Origin: Pseudomonas sp. ANT_J12
GTDB lineage: Bacteria; Pseudomonadota; Gammaproteobacteria; Pseudomonadales; Pseudomonadaceae
Assembly: GCF_008370045.1 (NCBI RefSeq)
Contig: NZ_VOBN01000007.1
Coordinates: 62,001-126,000, forward strand
Direction: 5' to 3'
Length of the DNA: 64,000 nucleotides
In this document: positions 8,948-16,054 of the stretch, piece after piece
Position numbering within the stretch: position 1 is the stretch's first letter
Layout of the letters: each line of letters opens with the position of its first letter
The notes under the pieces: model-generated
Database searches by the model: none
What the model was told of the DNA's origin: nothing
The model's input: the letters and a program-made list of their open reading frames with translations, nothing else
Made by a program: the position numbers and the translations under genes

Positions 8948-9015
8948 TTCGCGGGCAAGCCTCGCTCCTACAGGTTGATCGCTATCCCTTGTAGGAGCGA
9001 GGCTTGCCCGCGAAG
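8948..9015. repeat. Inverted REP pair inside the pqq operon
   Basis: Two facing copies of the ~27-base REP unit (8948-8974 and 8989-9015) able to form a long hairpin in the pqqB-pqqC spacer. Confidence 0.9.
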
Positions 9016-9065
9016 ACGTCAGACCCGACACCAAAGAACCCACCGGTCCTACCCGGAGAACCGAA

Positions 9066-9818
9066 ATGACTGACACCGCAATGTCCCCCACCGAGTTCGA
9101 AGCCGCCCTGCGCGCCAAGGGCGCCTACTACCACATCTACCACCCGTATCACGTGGCGATGTACGAAGGCCGGGCGACCCGCGAGCAGATCCAGGGCTGG
9201 GTCGCCAACCGCTTCTACTATCAGGTGAACATCCCCCTGAAGGACGCCGCGATCCTAGCCAACTGCCCGGACCGCGAGATTCGCCGCGAGTGGATTCAGC
9301 GCCTGCTCGACCACGACGGCGCCCCCGGTGAAGACGGCGGCATTGAAGCCTGGCTGCGCCTCGGTCAAGCCGTCGGCCTCGACCCGGATCAATTGCGCTC
9401 CCAGGAACTGGTGCTGCCCGGCGTGCGTTTCGCCGTGGACGCCTACGTCAACTTCGCCCGCCGTGCCAGTTGGCAGGAAGCCGCCAGCAGCTCGCTGACT
9501 GAACTGTTCGCGCCGCAGATCCACCAATCGCGCCTCGACAGCTGGCCCCAGCATTACCCGTGGATCGACCCGGCCGGCTACGAGTATTTCCGCACTCGCC
9601 TGGGTCAGGCCCGTCGTGACGTCGAGCACGGTCTGGCGATTACCTTGCAGCACTACACGACGCGGGAAGGCCAGGAACGCATGCTGGAAATTCTCCAGTT
9701 CAAACTGGACATTCTTTGGAGCATGCTCGATGCCATGACGATGGCCTACGAGCTGAATCGCCCGCCTTATCACAGCGTGACCGAGCAACGGGTCTGGCAT
9801 AAAGGAATCACCTTATGA
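9066..9818 (+). CDS. pqqC: Pyrroloquinoline-quinone synthase PqqC
   Basis: Cofactor-free oxidase that performs the final ring closure and eight-electron oxidation giving PQQ. It has 250 residues, the normal length. It shows the TENA/PqqC helical-bundle sequence: YYHIYHPYHVAMYEG at residues 18-32, NRFYYQVNIPLKDAAI, LLDHDG, and LAITLQHYTTREGQE near the C-terminus, with the His and Tyr residues that line the active site. The stop overlaps the pqqD start by 4 bases (ATGA), indicating translational coupling. A REP pair lies just upstream. Confidence 0.97.
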   Translation: MTDTAMSPTEFEAALRAKGAYYHIYHPYHVAMYEGRATREQIQGWVANRFYYQVNIPLKDAAILANCPDREIRREWIQRLLDHDGAPGEDGGIEAWLRLGQAVGLDPDQLRSQELVLPGVRFAVDAYVNFARRASWQEAASSSLTELFAPQIHQSRLDSWPQHYPWIDPAGYEYFRTRLGQARRDVEHGLAITLQHYTTREGQERMLEILQFKLDILWSMLDAMTMAYELNRPPYHSVTEQRVWHKGITL

Positions 9819-10090
9819 GTTTTGATCGCAGCAAGATCCCGACCTGGCGTCAGGGCTACCGCTACCAGTACGAACCCGCGCAAAAAGGCCACGTGCTGCT
9901 GTACCCCGAAGGCATGATCAAACTCAATGAAAGCGCCGCGCTGATCGGTGGTTTGATCGACGGCGAGCGTGACGTTGCAGCGATCATTGCCGAGCTGGAC
10001 GCGCAGTTCCCCGGCGTGCCTGAACTCGGTGAAGACATCGAGCAATTCATGGAGGTCGCCCGTGCTGAGCACTGGATCGAACTTGCCTGA
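9815..10090 (+). CDS. pqqD: PqqA-binding chaperone PqqD
   Basis: Small chaperone (91 residues) that binds the PqqA peptide and presents it to the radical SAM enzyme PqqE; it is the founding member of the RiPP recognition elements. The recognisable segments are PTWRQGYRYQYEPAQ at the N-terminus, VLLYPEGMIKLNESAA and a C-terminal helical part ending in EHWIELA. The start overlaps the pqqC stop (ATGA) and the 3' end overlaps the pqqE start by 29 bases, so the three genes are translationally linked. Confidence 0.97.
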   Translation: MSFDRSKIPTWRQGYRYQYEPAQKGHVLLYPEGMIKLNESAALIGGLIDGERDVAAIIAELDAQFPGVPELGEDIEQFMEVARAEHWIELA

Positions 10091-11237
10091 TTCCGTGTCG
10101 GACAAGTTACCGCCCAAACCGGACATCGGCCTGCCGCTGTGGCTGCTGGCCGAATTGACCTACCGCTGCCCGCTGCAATGCCCGTACTGCTCCAATCCGC
10201 TGGATTTCGCCGAGCAGGGCAAAGAGCTGAGCACCGAGCAGTGGATCAAGGTGTTCCGCGAAGCCCGGGAGATGGGCGCGGCGCAGCTGGGTTTCTCCGG
10301 CGGTGAACCACTGGTGCGCCAAGACCTCGCCGAGCTGATCGCCGAGGCGCGCAAGCTGGGTTTCTACACCAACCTGATCACCTCCGGCATAGGCCTTACC
10401 GAGCAGAAAATCCGCGACTTCAAGAAGGCTGGTCTGGACCATATCCAGATCAGTTTCCAGGCCAGCGACGAACAGGTGAACAACCTGCTGGCCGGCTCGA
10501 AAAAAGCTTTCGCTCAGAAGCTGGAAATGGCCCGTGCGGTGAAGGCACACGGTTATCCGATGGTGCTGAACTTCGTGACCCATCGGCACAACATTGACAA
10601 GATCGACCGCATCATTGAGTTGTGCATCGCCCTCGAAGCGGACTTCGTCGAGCTCGCCACCTGCCAGTTCTACGGTTGGGCCCAGCTCAATCGTGTCGGC
10701 TTGTTACCGACCAAGGAACAACTGGTCCGCGCCGAACGCATCACCAACGAATACCGCGCCAAGCTGGAAGCCGAAGGGCATCCGTGCAAGCTGATTTTCG
10801 TCACCCCGGACTACTACGAAGAACGCCCGAAAGCCTGCATGAATGGCTGGGGCAGTATTTTTCTGACAGTGACGCCGGACGGAACCGCCCTGCCCTGTCA
10901 CGGTGCCCGACAGATGCCGGTGCAATTTCCCAACGTGCGCGACCACAGCATGCAGCACATCTGGTACGACTCGTTTGGCTTCAACCGCTTTCGCGGTTAC
11001 GACTGGATGCCTGAGCCTTGCCGTTCGTGCGATGAAAAAGAGAAGGACTTCGGCGGTTGCCGTTGCCAAGCGTTCATGCTCACGGGCGATGCCAGCAATG
11101 CCGATCCGGTGTGCAGCAAATCGGAACATCACGGCGTGATTCTCAAGGCCCGCGAAGAAGCCGAGCACGCGACCCAAACCATCGAACAACTGGCCTTTCG
11201 CAATGAACGAAACTCACGCCTCATCGCCAAAAGCTGA
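10062..11237 (+). CDS. pqqE: Radical SAM enzyme PqqE
   Basis: Radical SAM/SPASM enzyme that forms the carbon-carbon bond between Glu and Tyr of PqqA, the first step of PQQ formation. The 391-residue protein has the SAM cluster motif CPLQCPYC (C36, C40, C43) and a C-terminal SPASM region with Cys in LPCHGA, EPCRSC and GGCRCQAF for the auxiliary clusters. I chose GTG 10062 because GGAGG (10051-10055) is well placed and the N-terminus then matches known PqqE; an earlier in-frame start at 9969 would run through pqqD in another frame. The 3' end overlaps the next gene by 35 bases. Confidence 0.96.
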   Translation: MLSTGSNLPDSVSDKLPPKPDIGLPLWLLAELTYRCPLQCPYCSNPLDFAEQGKELSTEQWIKVFREAREMGAAQLGFSGGEPLVRQDLAELIAEARKLGFYTNLITSGIGLTEQKIRDFKKAGLDHIQISFQASDEQVNNLLAGSKKAFAQKLEMARAVKAHGYPMVLNFVTHRHNIDKIDRIIELCIALEADFVELATCQFYGWAQLNRVGLLPTKEQLVRAERITNEYRAKLEAEGHPCKLIFVTPDYYEERPKACMNGWGSIFLTVTPDGTALPCHGARQMPVQFPNVRDHSMQHIWYDSFGFNRFRGYDWMPEPCRSCDEKEKDFGGCRCQAFMLTGDASNADPVCSKSEHHGVILKAREEAEHATQTIEQLAFRNERNSRLIAKS

Positions 11238-13026
11238 ACCCTTCAGCGCCATCCGGGCCGTCGCGGCCGGTATCGACTTCGCCGAGTTGCAACTCGGCCG
11301 CCATGGCTTGTTCTGGAACGAGTACCGGCCCGAGGATGCCGCGTGCCGAATCTGGCATTGGCACGAAGGCCAGGCGCAATGCCTGACGCCGCTGGGGTTT
11401 AGTGTGCGCAGTCGGGTGTACGAATATGGCGGTGGGGCGTTTTGTCTGACGGATGACGGGATTGTTTTCGTCAACGAGGCGAACCAGCAGTTGTATCGGC
11501 AATCGTTGAGCGGTGAGACGCCTGAGGTGCTGACGTCGGCTGAGTGCCGTTATGGCGATCTGCAGTTTGCCAATGGCCAGGTGTTGGCGGTTGAAGAACA
11601 TCACGATCAGCATCGATTGGTGGCCATCGACCTGGCGGACGGTGTGCGTCATTTGCTGGCCGAGGGCGCGGATTTTTATGCCGCGCCGACGCTGAGTCCT
11701 GACACAAAACGTTTGGCCTGGATCGAGTGGAGCCGGCCGGACCAGCCATGGACCGCGACCCGGTTGATGGTTGCCGAACGCCAGAACGAGGGCTTTGGTC
11801 CGCCGCGTTGTGTGGCCGGCGATGGTGCTGAAGAGTCGCTGCAACAACCCCGTTTCGATGCCACGGGCCGCTTGTATTGCCTGACTGATCGCGGCGGCTA
11901 CTGGCAGCCATGGATGGAATCCGTAGAAGGACTGACCCCGCTGGCCAGCGCCGCGGCTGATCACGGACCCGCGCCGTGGCAGCTCGGTGGCAGCACTTGG
12001 TTACCGCTTGGCGAAAACGCTTATCTGGCGAGCTGGACCGAAGGCGGCTTTGGCCGACTGGGTCTGTGCGGCGACGCCCCTGAGGATTTCACCGGGAACT
12101 ACAGCCGTTTCCGAAGTCTCGCACTGGATACGCAGTTTATTTACTGCATCGCCGCCTCGCCCATCAGCTCCTCGGCGGTGCTTGCGATCGACCGCAACAC
12201 CCGGCAAGTCAACGTCCTCGCCGGCGGCATTGCCCCCTTGCCCGCCGAGCAGATCAGCCGTGCGCAAACCCTGCGCTACCCGAGCGGTTCGGGGGAGGCC
12301 CATGGCTTCTTCTATCCGGCGATGACCGGCGCTGCGAAACCGCCGCTGGTGGTGTTCATCCATGGCGGCCCGACTTCGGCCTGCTACCCGATGCTCGACC
12401 CGCGCATCCAGTATTGGGCGCAACGCGGCTTCGCCGTGGCCGACCTCAACTACCGTGGCAGCAGCGGCTATGGCCGGGATTATCGGCAGGCGCTGCACCT
12501 GAGTTGGGGCGATGTGGATGTGGAAGATGCCTGTGCCGTGGTCACTTACCTCGCCGAACGCGGGCTGATCGATGGCGACAAGGCCTTCATCCGCGGCGGC
12601 AGTGCCGGCGGTTACACCACCCTCTGCGCGCTGGCGTTTCACAAGGTCTTTCGCGCAGGGGCCAGCCTGTATGGCGTCAGTGATCCGGTTGCACTGGGCA
12701 AGGCAACCCACAAGTTCGAAGGCGACTATCTGGATTGGTTGATTGGCGATCCGCGTCAGGACGCCGAACGTTATGCCGCGCGAACACCGCTATTGCATGC
12801 GCGCAACATCGCAGTGCCGGTGATTTTCTTTCAGGGTGAGCTGGATGCCGTGGTGGTGCCACAGCAGACCCGCGACATGGTCACGGCGCTGGAGGACAAC
12901 GGCATTCTGGTCGAGGCCCACTACTACGCTGATGAGCGTCATGGATTTCGCAAGGCGGGGAATCAGGCCCATGCGCTGGAACAGGAGTGGTTGTTTTATC
13001 GGCGGGTGATGGAATTGGCCGATTGA
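11203..13026 (+). CDS. S9 prolyl oligopeptidase-family peptidase of the pqq operon (PqqM/PqqG-like)
   Basis: Alpha/beta-hydrolase peptidase of 607 residues, with an N-terminal beta-propeller and a C-terminal catalytic domain. The catalytic triad is readable: S467 in GGSAGGYTT, D548 in GELDAVVV and H580 in DERHGF. The oxyanion segment HGGPTSACYP and the RGSSGYGRDYR motif are typical of S9C acylaminoacyl peptidases. The gene overlaps pqqE by 35 bases, so it is part of the pqq operon. In pseudomonads this gene has been called pqqM or pqqG. A role in degrading or trimming PqqA is plausible but not shown by the sequence. Confidence 0.9.
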   Translation: MNETHASSPKAEPFSAIRAVAAGIDFAELQLGRHGLFWNEYRPEDAACRIWHWHEGQAQCLTPLGFSVRSRVYEYGGGAFCLTDDGIVFVNEANQQLYRQSLSGETPEVLTSAECRYGDLQFANGQVLAVEEHHDQHRLVAIDLADGVRHLLAEGADFYAAPTLSPDTKRLAWIEWSRPDQPWTATRLMVAERQNEGFGPPRCVAGDGAEESLQQPRFDATGRLYCLTDRGGYWQPWMESVEGLTPLASAAADHGPAPWQLGGSTWLPLGENAYLASWTEGGFGRLGLCGDAPEDFTGNYSRFRSLALDTQFIYCIAASPISSSAVLAIDRNTRQVNVLAGGIAPLPAEQISRAQTLRYPSGSGEAHGFFYPAMTGAAKPPLVVFIHGGPTSACYPMLDPRIQYWAQRGFAVADLNYRGSSGYGRDYRQALHLSWGDVDVEDACAVVTYLAERGLIDGDKAFIRGGSAGGYTTLCALAFHKVFRAGASLYGVSDPVALGKATHKFEGDYLDWLIGDPRQDAERYAARTPLLHARNIAVPVIFFQGELDAVVVPQQTRDMVTALEDNGILVEAHYYADERHGFRKAGNQAHALEQEWLFYRRVMELAD

Positions 13027-13097
13027 AACCGCGGCGCGCCCTTCGCGGGCAAGTCGGAACGCCGCCCGCGAACGCTATCTACCTGACACCGAAAATG

Positions 13098-13256
13098 TCA
13101 GCGCTTGGCAATGATGTACACCGCATGCACGATCCCCGGAATATACCCGCACAACGTCAGCAGAATATTCAGCCAGAACGCCCCGGCGAAACCGACTTGC
13201 AGAAACACACCCAGGGGCGGCAACAGAATGGCAATGATGATTCGAATAAAGTCCAT
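13098..13256 (-). CDS. YqaE/Pmp3 family small membrane protein
   Basis: A 52-residue peptide with two hydrophobic helices, of the UPF0057 family (bacterial YqaE, yeast Pmp3), which sits in the inner membrane and is linked to membrane potential and stress. The family signature is clear: an N-terminal helix with AILLPPLGVFLQVGF, the FWLNILLTLCGYIPG segment, and an end of VHAVYIIAKR. The ATG at 13254-13256 has AGGAG upstream on the minus strand. It stands alone between the pqq operon and a class III aminotransferase gene. Its function in bacteria is not established. Confidence 0.9.
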   Translation of the reverse strand: MDFIRIIIAILLPPLGVFLQVGFAGAFWLNILLTLCGYIPGIVHAVYIIAKR

Positions 13257-13363
13257 GGGTCAGCTCCTGATTTGAAGTTGGCTCGTACGAGCCACACAAC
13301 CAATCGACCTGCTCCGTTCGTCAGGGTTCAGTGCGGTTCTTCAGACCAACATTTCGCCGAGAC

Positions 13364-13403
13364 AAAAAAAACGCCCCACACCAAAAGAATCAGGCATGGG
13401 GCG
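13364..13403 (-). terminator. Intrinsic terminator after the aminotransferase gene
   Basis: On the minus strand the stem CGCCCCA (13397-13403) pairs with TGTGGGGCG (13372-13380) across a ~16-base loop, followed by eight T (13364-13371). It lies about 50 bases after the stop at 13454. Confidence 0.7.
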
Positions 13404-13453
13404 ATGCGTTATTACCGCGAGACGGTTCGGGAATTCGTGTAGGACGGCTCTGA

Positions 13454-14737
13454 TCAGACGGCAATCCCTTTGCGGCACTGCAATTGCGCGGTGCGCACTC
13501 GGGAGAACGCTCGGGTCAGGCGCAGCAGCATTTCGTCGATGTTGGCTTTGCTGACGGTGAGGGCCGGGGTGAAGCGCAGGCAATCGGGTTGTGGCGCGTT
13601 GAGGAGCAAGCCTTCGTGGAGTGCCGCTTTGACTACCGCGTCTGCTGAATCGTCGGACAGGCTCAGCCCCCAAAGCAGGCCTTGCCCGCGCAATTCGCCG
13701 TGGCCGTAGCGATGGGACAGGCGCCGGAGGCCTTCGCGAAGGTGTTGACCGGTCTGGCGTACATGATCGAGAAATCCGTGGTCCTGCACGCTGCCCAACA
13801 CGGCGAGGCCAGCCGCGGTCATCAGCGCATTGCCGTGATGGGTGCCGGTCATTTCACCGAGGTCGAAACAGCACGCCTTGCCCCGGGCCAGCAACGCCGC
13901 CAACGGCACGCCGCCGCCCAGGCCTTTGCCGAGCACAACGATATCCGCTCGTACGCCGTAGGATTGTTCCGCGAGCAAGGTGCCGCAGCGGCCAATCCCG
14001 GTTTGCACTTCGTCGAGAATCAGCAGGATGCCCAGTTCGCGGCACAAACGCTCGACACCCTTGAGGTAATGCTCGTCGGCCGGAATCACCCCGGCCTCAC
14101 TCTGAATTGGCTCGAGCATGATCGCCACAGTCCGGGCGTCTACCGCGGCATGCAACGCTGGCAGGTCATTGAACGGGACATGACTGAAACCGGGCAACTG
14201 CGGCTCGAATCGGTTGGTCAGGTTCGAACTGTCCGACGCCGAAATCGTCCCGAGACTACGACCATGGCAACCCTTGTTGGCGACGATGATCCGCGAAGCG
14301 CCGCCACGATGCAGTTGGCCCCACTTGCGAGCCAACTTGATCGCCGCATCGCAAGCTTCACTGCCACTGTTGAGCAGGTAGGCCTGGTCGCTGCCGGTAC
14401 TGGCGCAGAGGCGTTCGGCGAGGTTGAGCATGCCGCGGTTATGCAGGCCGAAACCGGGGTTGATCAGTGCCCGGGCCTGATCCGAAATGGCGTTGACCAG
14501 CACGGATGGGCTGTGGCCCAAGCTGTTGGCGCCGCCGCCCTGAGTGAAATCCAGATAAGCGCGATCATCGCTGTCCCACAACCACGAGCCCTGGCCCCGG
14601 ACAAAAATCTGTTGTGGTCGCTCGACGCTGGGCATCAGGCACTCGCTGGAAAGGTTGTCACTGTGAGAGGGCAATGAAACGCCCAGAACCAAGTCATCCA
14701 GGCTGGGTGGGTTACGTCGCAAATTAAACAGATTCAT
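13454..14737 (-). CDS. Class III PLP aminotransferase (acetylornithine/4-aminobutyrate type)
   Basis: Pyridoxal-phosphate aminotransferase of 427 residues, class III (omega-aminotransferase family). PLP-binding residues are visible: GSEACD (residues 125-130), D242 in LDEVQTGIGR, and the Schiff-base lysine K271 in VVLGKGLGGGVPLAAL. TGTHHGNALMTAAG also matches the family. The likely start is ATG 14735-14737; a longer reading to 14794 adds a basic stretch not typical of the family. It is divergent from a LysR gene, probably its regulator. The exact substrate is uncertain; acetylornithine or another omega-amino acid is possible. Confidence 0.85.
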   Translation of the reverse strand: MNLFNLRRNPPSLDDLVLGVSLPSHSDNLSSECLMPSVERPQQIFVRGQGSWLWDSDDRAYLDFTQGGGANSLGHSPSVLVNAISDQARALINPGFGLHNRGMLNLAERLCASTGSDQAYLLNSGSEACDAAIKLARKWGQLHRGGASRIIVANKGCHGRSLGTISASDSSNLTNRFEPQLPGFSHVPFNDLPALHAAVDARTVAIMLEPIQSEAGVIPADEHYLKGVERLCRELGILLILDEVQTGIGRCGTLLAEQSYGVRADIVVLGKGLGGGVPLAALLARGKACCFDLGEMTGTHHGNALMTAAGLAVLGSVQDHGFLDHVRQTGQHLREGLRRLSHRYGHGELRGQGLLWGLSLSDDSADAVVKAALHEGLLLNAPQPDCLRFTPALTVSKANIDEMLLRLTRAFSRVRTAQLQCRKGIAV

Positions 14738-14906
14738 CGCAAAAAGCCCCGTTTGAGGTTTTTTGTCTTTCCTATGTAAACACCATCGCTGCAAACGGTA
14801 TTCATTGCTCGTTCTGGCCCTGTAAGCCTTATGAATGCGGTTAGACTAGGCTCAGGCACGGCGCTGAGCCATTTCGATTTCACAGCATTTTCGATAAGTA
14901 TTACTT

Positions 14907-15827
14907 ATGGATTTCAAACAACTGCGTTATTTCGTCGCGGTCTACGAAGAAGGCCATGTAGGCCGGGCGGCGGAGCGACTGTCCATCTCCCAACCGGCGC
15001 TGTCGCAACAGATCCGTCACCTCGAACAGAACCTCGATGTGAGCCTGTTCGAGCGCAGCAGCAAACGCCTGTTGCCGACTCTGGCGGCGCACACGTTGTA
15101 CAACCACGCCTTGCCCCTGCTCGATGGTCTGCAACGGGCACGGGAAGCGCTAGGCAACTTCAAAGGGCAGGCACTGCGCACCCTGGCCATTGGCGTGTTG
15201 CAGACTGTGCACAGCAGCCTGGTGCCGCAGATGCTCGAACGGGTACGCAAGGCGCAGCCGCATCTGGTGGTGCAGATTTATGAGTTGACCGGCCTAGAGA
15301 TCGAACGGCGCTTGCTCAACGGTTCCCTGGACATCGGCATCAGCTATTTGCCGCCGCGTCAGCCAGGGCTGCATGGCGTGATGCTGTACGAAGATGAACT
15401 GACCCTTGTCATCCCGGCGGATCATCCGCTGCGGGAATTCAAGAAAGTTTCCATGAGCCAGGCCGCGGAATTGCCGATGCTGCTGTTGGGCGAAGAGTTT
15501 CAGCTACGACAGATCTGGCAGACGCAATTGGCCAACCTGGGCCGGCGTCCGCAAGTGCAAGCTGAGCTGAATAACATGGCGGGGATTCTCGACAGCCTGC
15601 CCCATACCCGACTGGCCACGGTGCTGCCCGGGCGCTCGCAAAAAGCCCTCGGCAACCATGAACTGCTGTGGAAACCACTGACCGAGCCGCGCGTACCGCT
15701 GAAAGTCGGCTTGGTGTGTCGAGATGTGCAACGGCAACAAGCCTCGCTGGCGCTGTTGCAGACATTGCTGGAAGAAGTACTGAATGGGCCCGATGACCGC
15801 TTGAACGGCCCGGTGACAATGACCTGA
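14907..15827 (+). CDS. LysR-family transcriptional regulator
   Basis: LysR-type regulator of 306 residues. The N-terminal winged helix (DFKQLRYFVAVYEEGHVGRA, then AERLSISQPALSQQIRHLE) covers residues 2-60, and a periplasmic-binding-protein-like effector domain occupies ~90-290. It resembles the CynR/BenM-type subgroup. It is divergent from the aminotransferase gene at 13454 with 169 bases between, the classic layout for a LysR regulator and its target. No clear ribosome-binding site precedes the ATG. It converges with rsmY, whose terminator lies just beyond its stop codon. The effector is unknown. Confidence 0.9.
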   Translation: MDFKQLRYFVAVYEEGHVGRAAERLSISQPALSQQIRHLEQNLDVSLFERSSKRLLPTLAAHTLYNHALPLLDGLQRAREALGNFKGQALRTLAIGVLQTVHSSLVPQMLERVRKAQPHLVVQIYELTGLEIERRLLNGSLDIGISYLPPRQPGLHGVMLYEDELTLVIPADHPLREFKKVSMSQAAELPMLLLGEEFQLRQIWQTQLANLGRRPQVQAELNNMAGILDSLPHTRLATVLPGRSQKALGNHELLWKPLTEPRVPLKVGLVCRDVQRQQASLALLQTLLEEVLNGPDDRLNGPVTMT

Positions 15828-15845
15828 GCACTTTTCTGCAGGTAA

Positions 15846-15966
15846 AAGAAAACCCCGCCGAAGCGGGGCTTTGCAGACTGTTTCCCTGACATCCATTTCA
15901 CTCCGCCGTCCTGGCAGAATCCTACGTGTCCGTGTTGTTGCTTTGCGCTTCCTGCGCGACGTCCAT
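15846..15966 (-). ncRNA. rsmY: Small regulatory RNA RsmY
   Basis: Non-coding RNA that titrates the translational repressors RsmA and RsmE, activated by GacS/GacA. On the minus strand the ~120-base region carries repeated GGA motifs, several in hairpin loops, including GCGCAGGAAGCGC (15957-15945), CACGGACACG, TAGGATT, CCAGGACGG and TCAGGGAAACAGTC. It ends in a strong terminator, GCCCCGC TTCG GCGGGG then TTTTCTTTT. The order and wording of these motifs match pseudomonad RsmY as I know it. The 5' end is estimated from a -10-like TAATCT (15979-15974) and may be off by a few bases. A GacA box lies about 66 bases upstream of it. Confidence 0.92.
15847..15868. terminator. Terminator of rsmY (also serves the LysR gene)
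   Basis: Stem CCCCGC (15853-15858), loop CGAA, stem GCGGGG (15863-15868). The T-rich tail is stronger on the minus strand, so it ends rsmY. It sits ~25 bases after the LysR stop and may act in both directions. Confidence 0.85.
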
Positions 15967-16018
15967 GTGAAGTAGATTAGCTCTGGATCCAATCGGCGCA
16001 TATGGGAAAACAGCAGCA

Positions 16019-16046
16019 CGTCATGTAAGAGAATGCTTACATGACG
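16019..16046 (-). promoter_or_regulatory. GacA upstream activating sequence of rsmY
   Basis: Perfect inverted repeat with 11-base arms (16019-16029 and 16036-16046). Its core at 16024-16041, TGTAAGAGAATGCTTACA, matches the GacA-box consensus TGTAAGNNATNNCTTACA at every fixed position but one. The centre is about 66 bases upstream of the estimated rsmY start, as in P. fluorescens. Confidence 0.88.
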
Positions 16047-16054
16047 TTACATCG

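Noticed and set aside
8948..9015. CRISPR repeats
   Set aside because: The units are inverted pairs scattered across the chromosome, not direct repeats with uniform spacers, and no cas genes are present.
13075..13299. 74-codon minus-strand frame over the Pmp3-type gene
   Set aside because: Wrong frame; the 52-residue Pmp3 frame at 13098-13256 carries the clear family sequence and ribosome-binding site.
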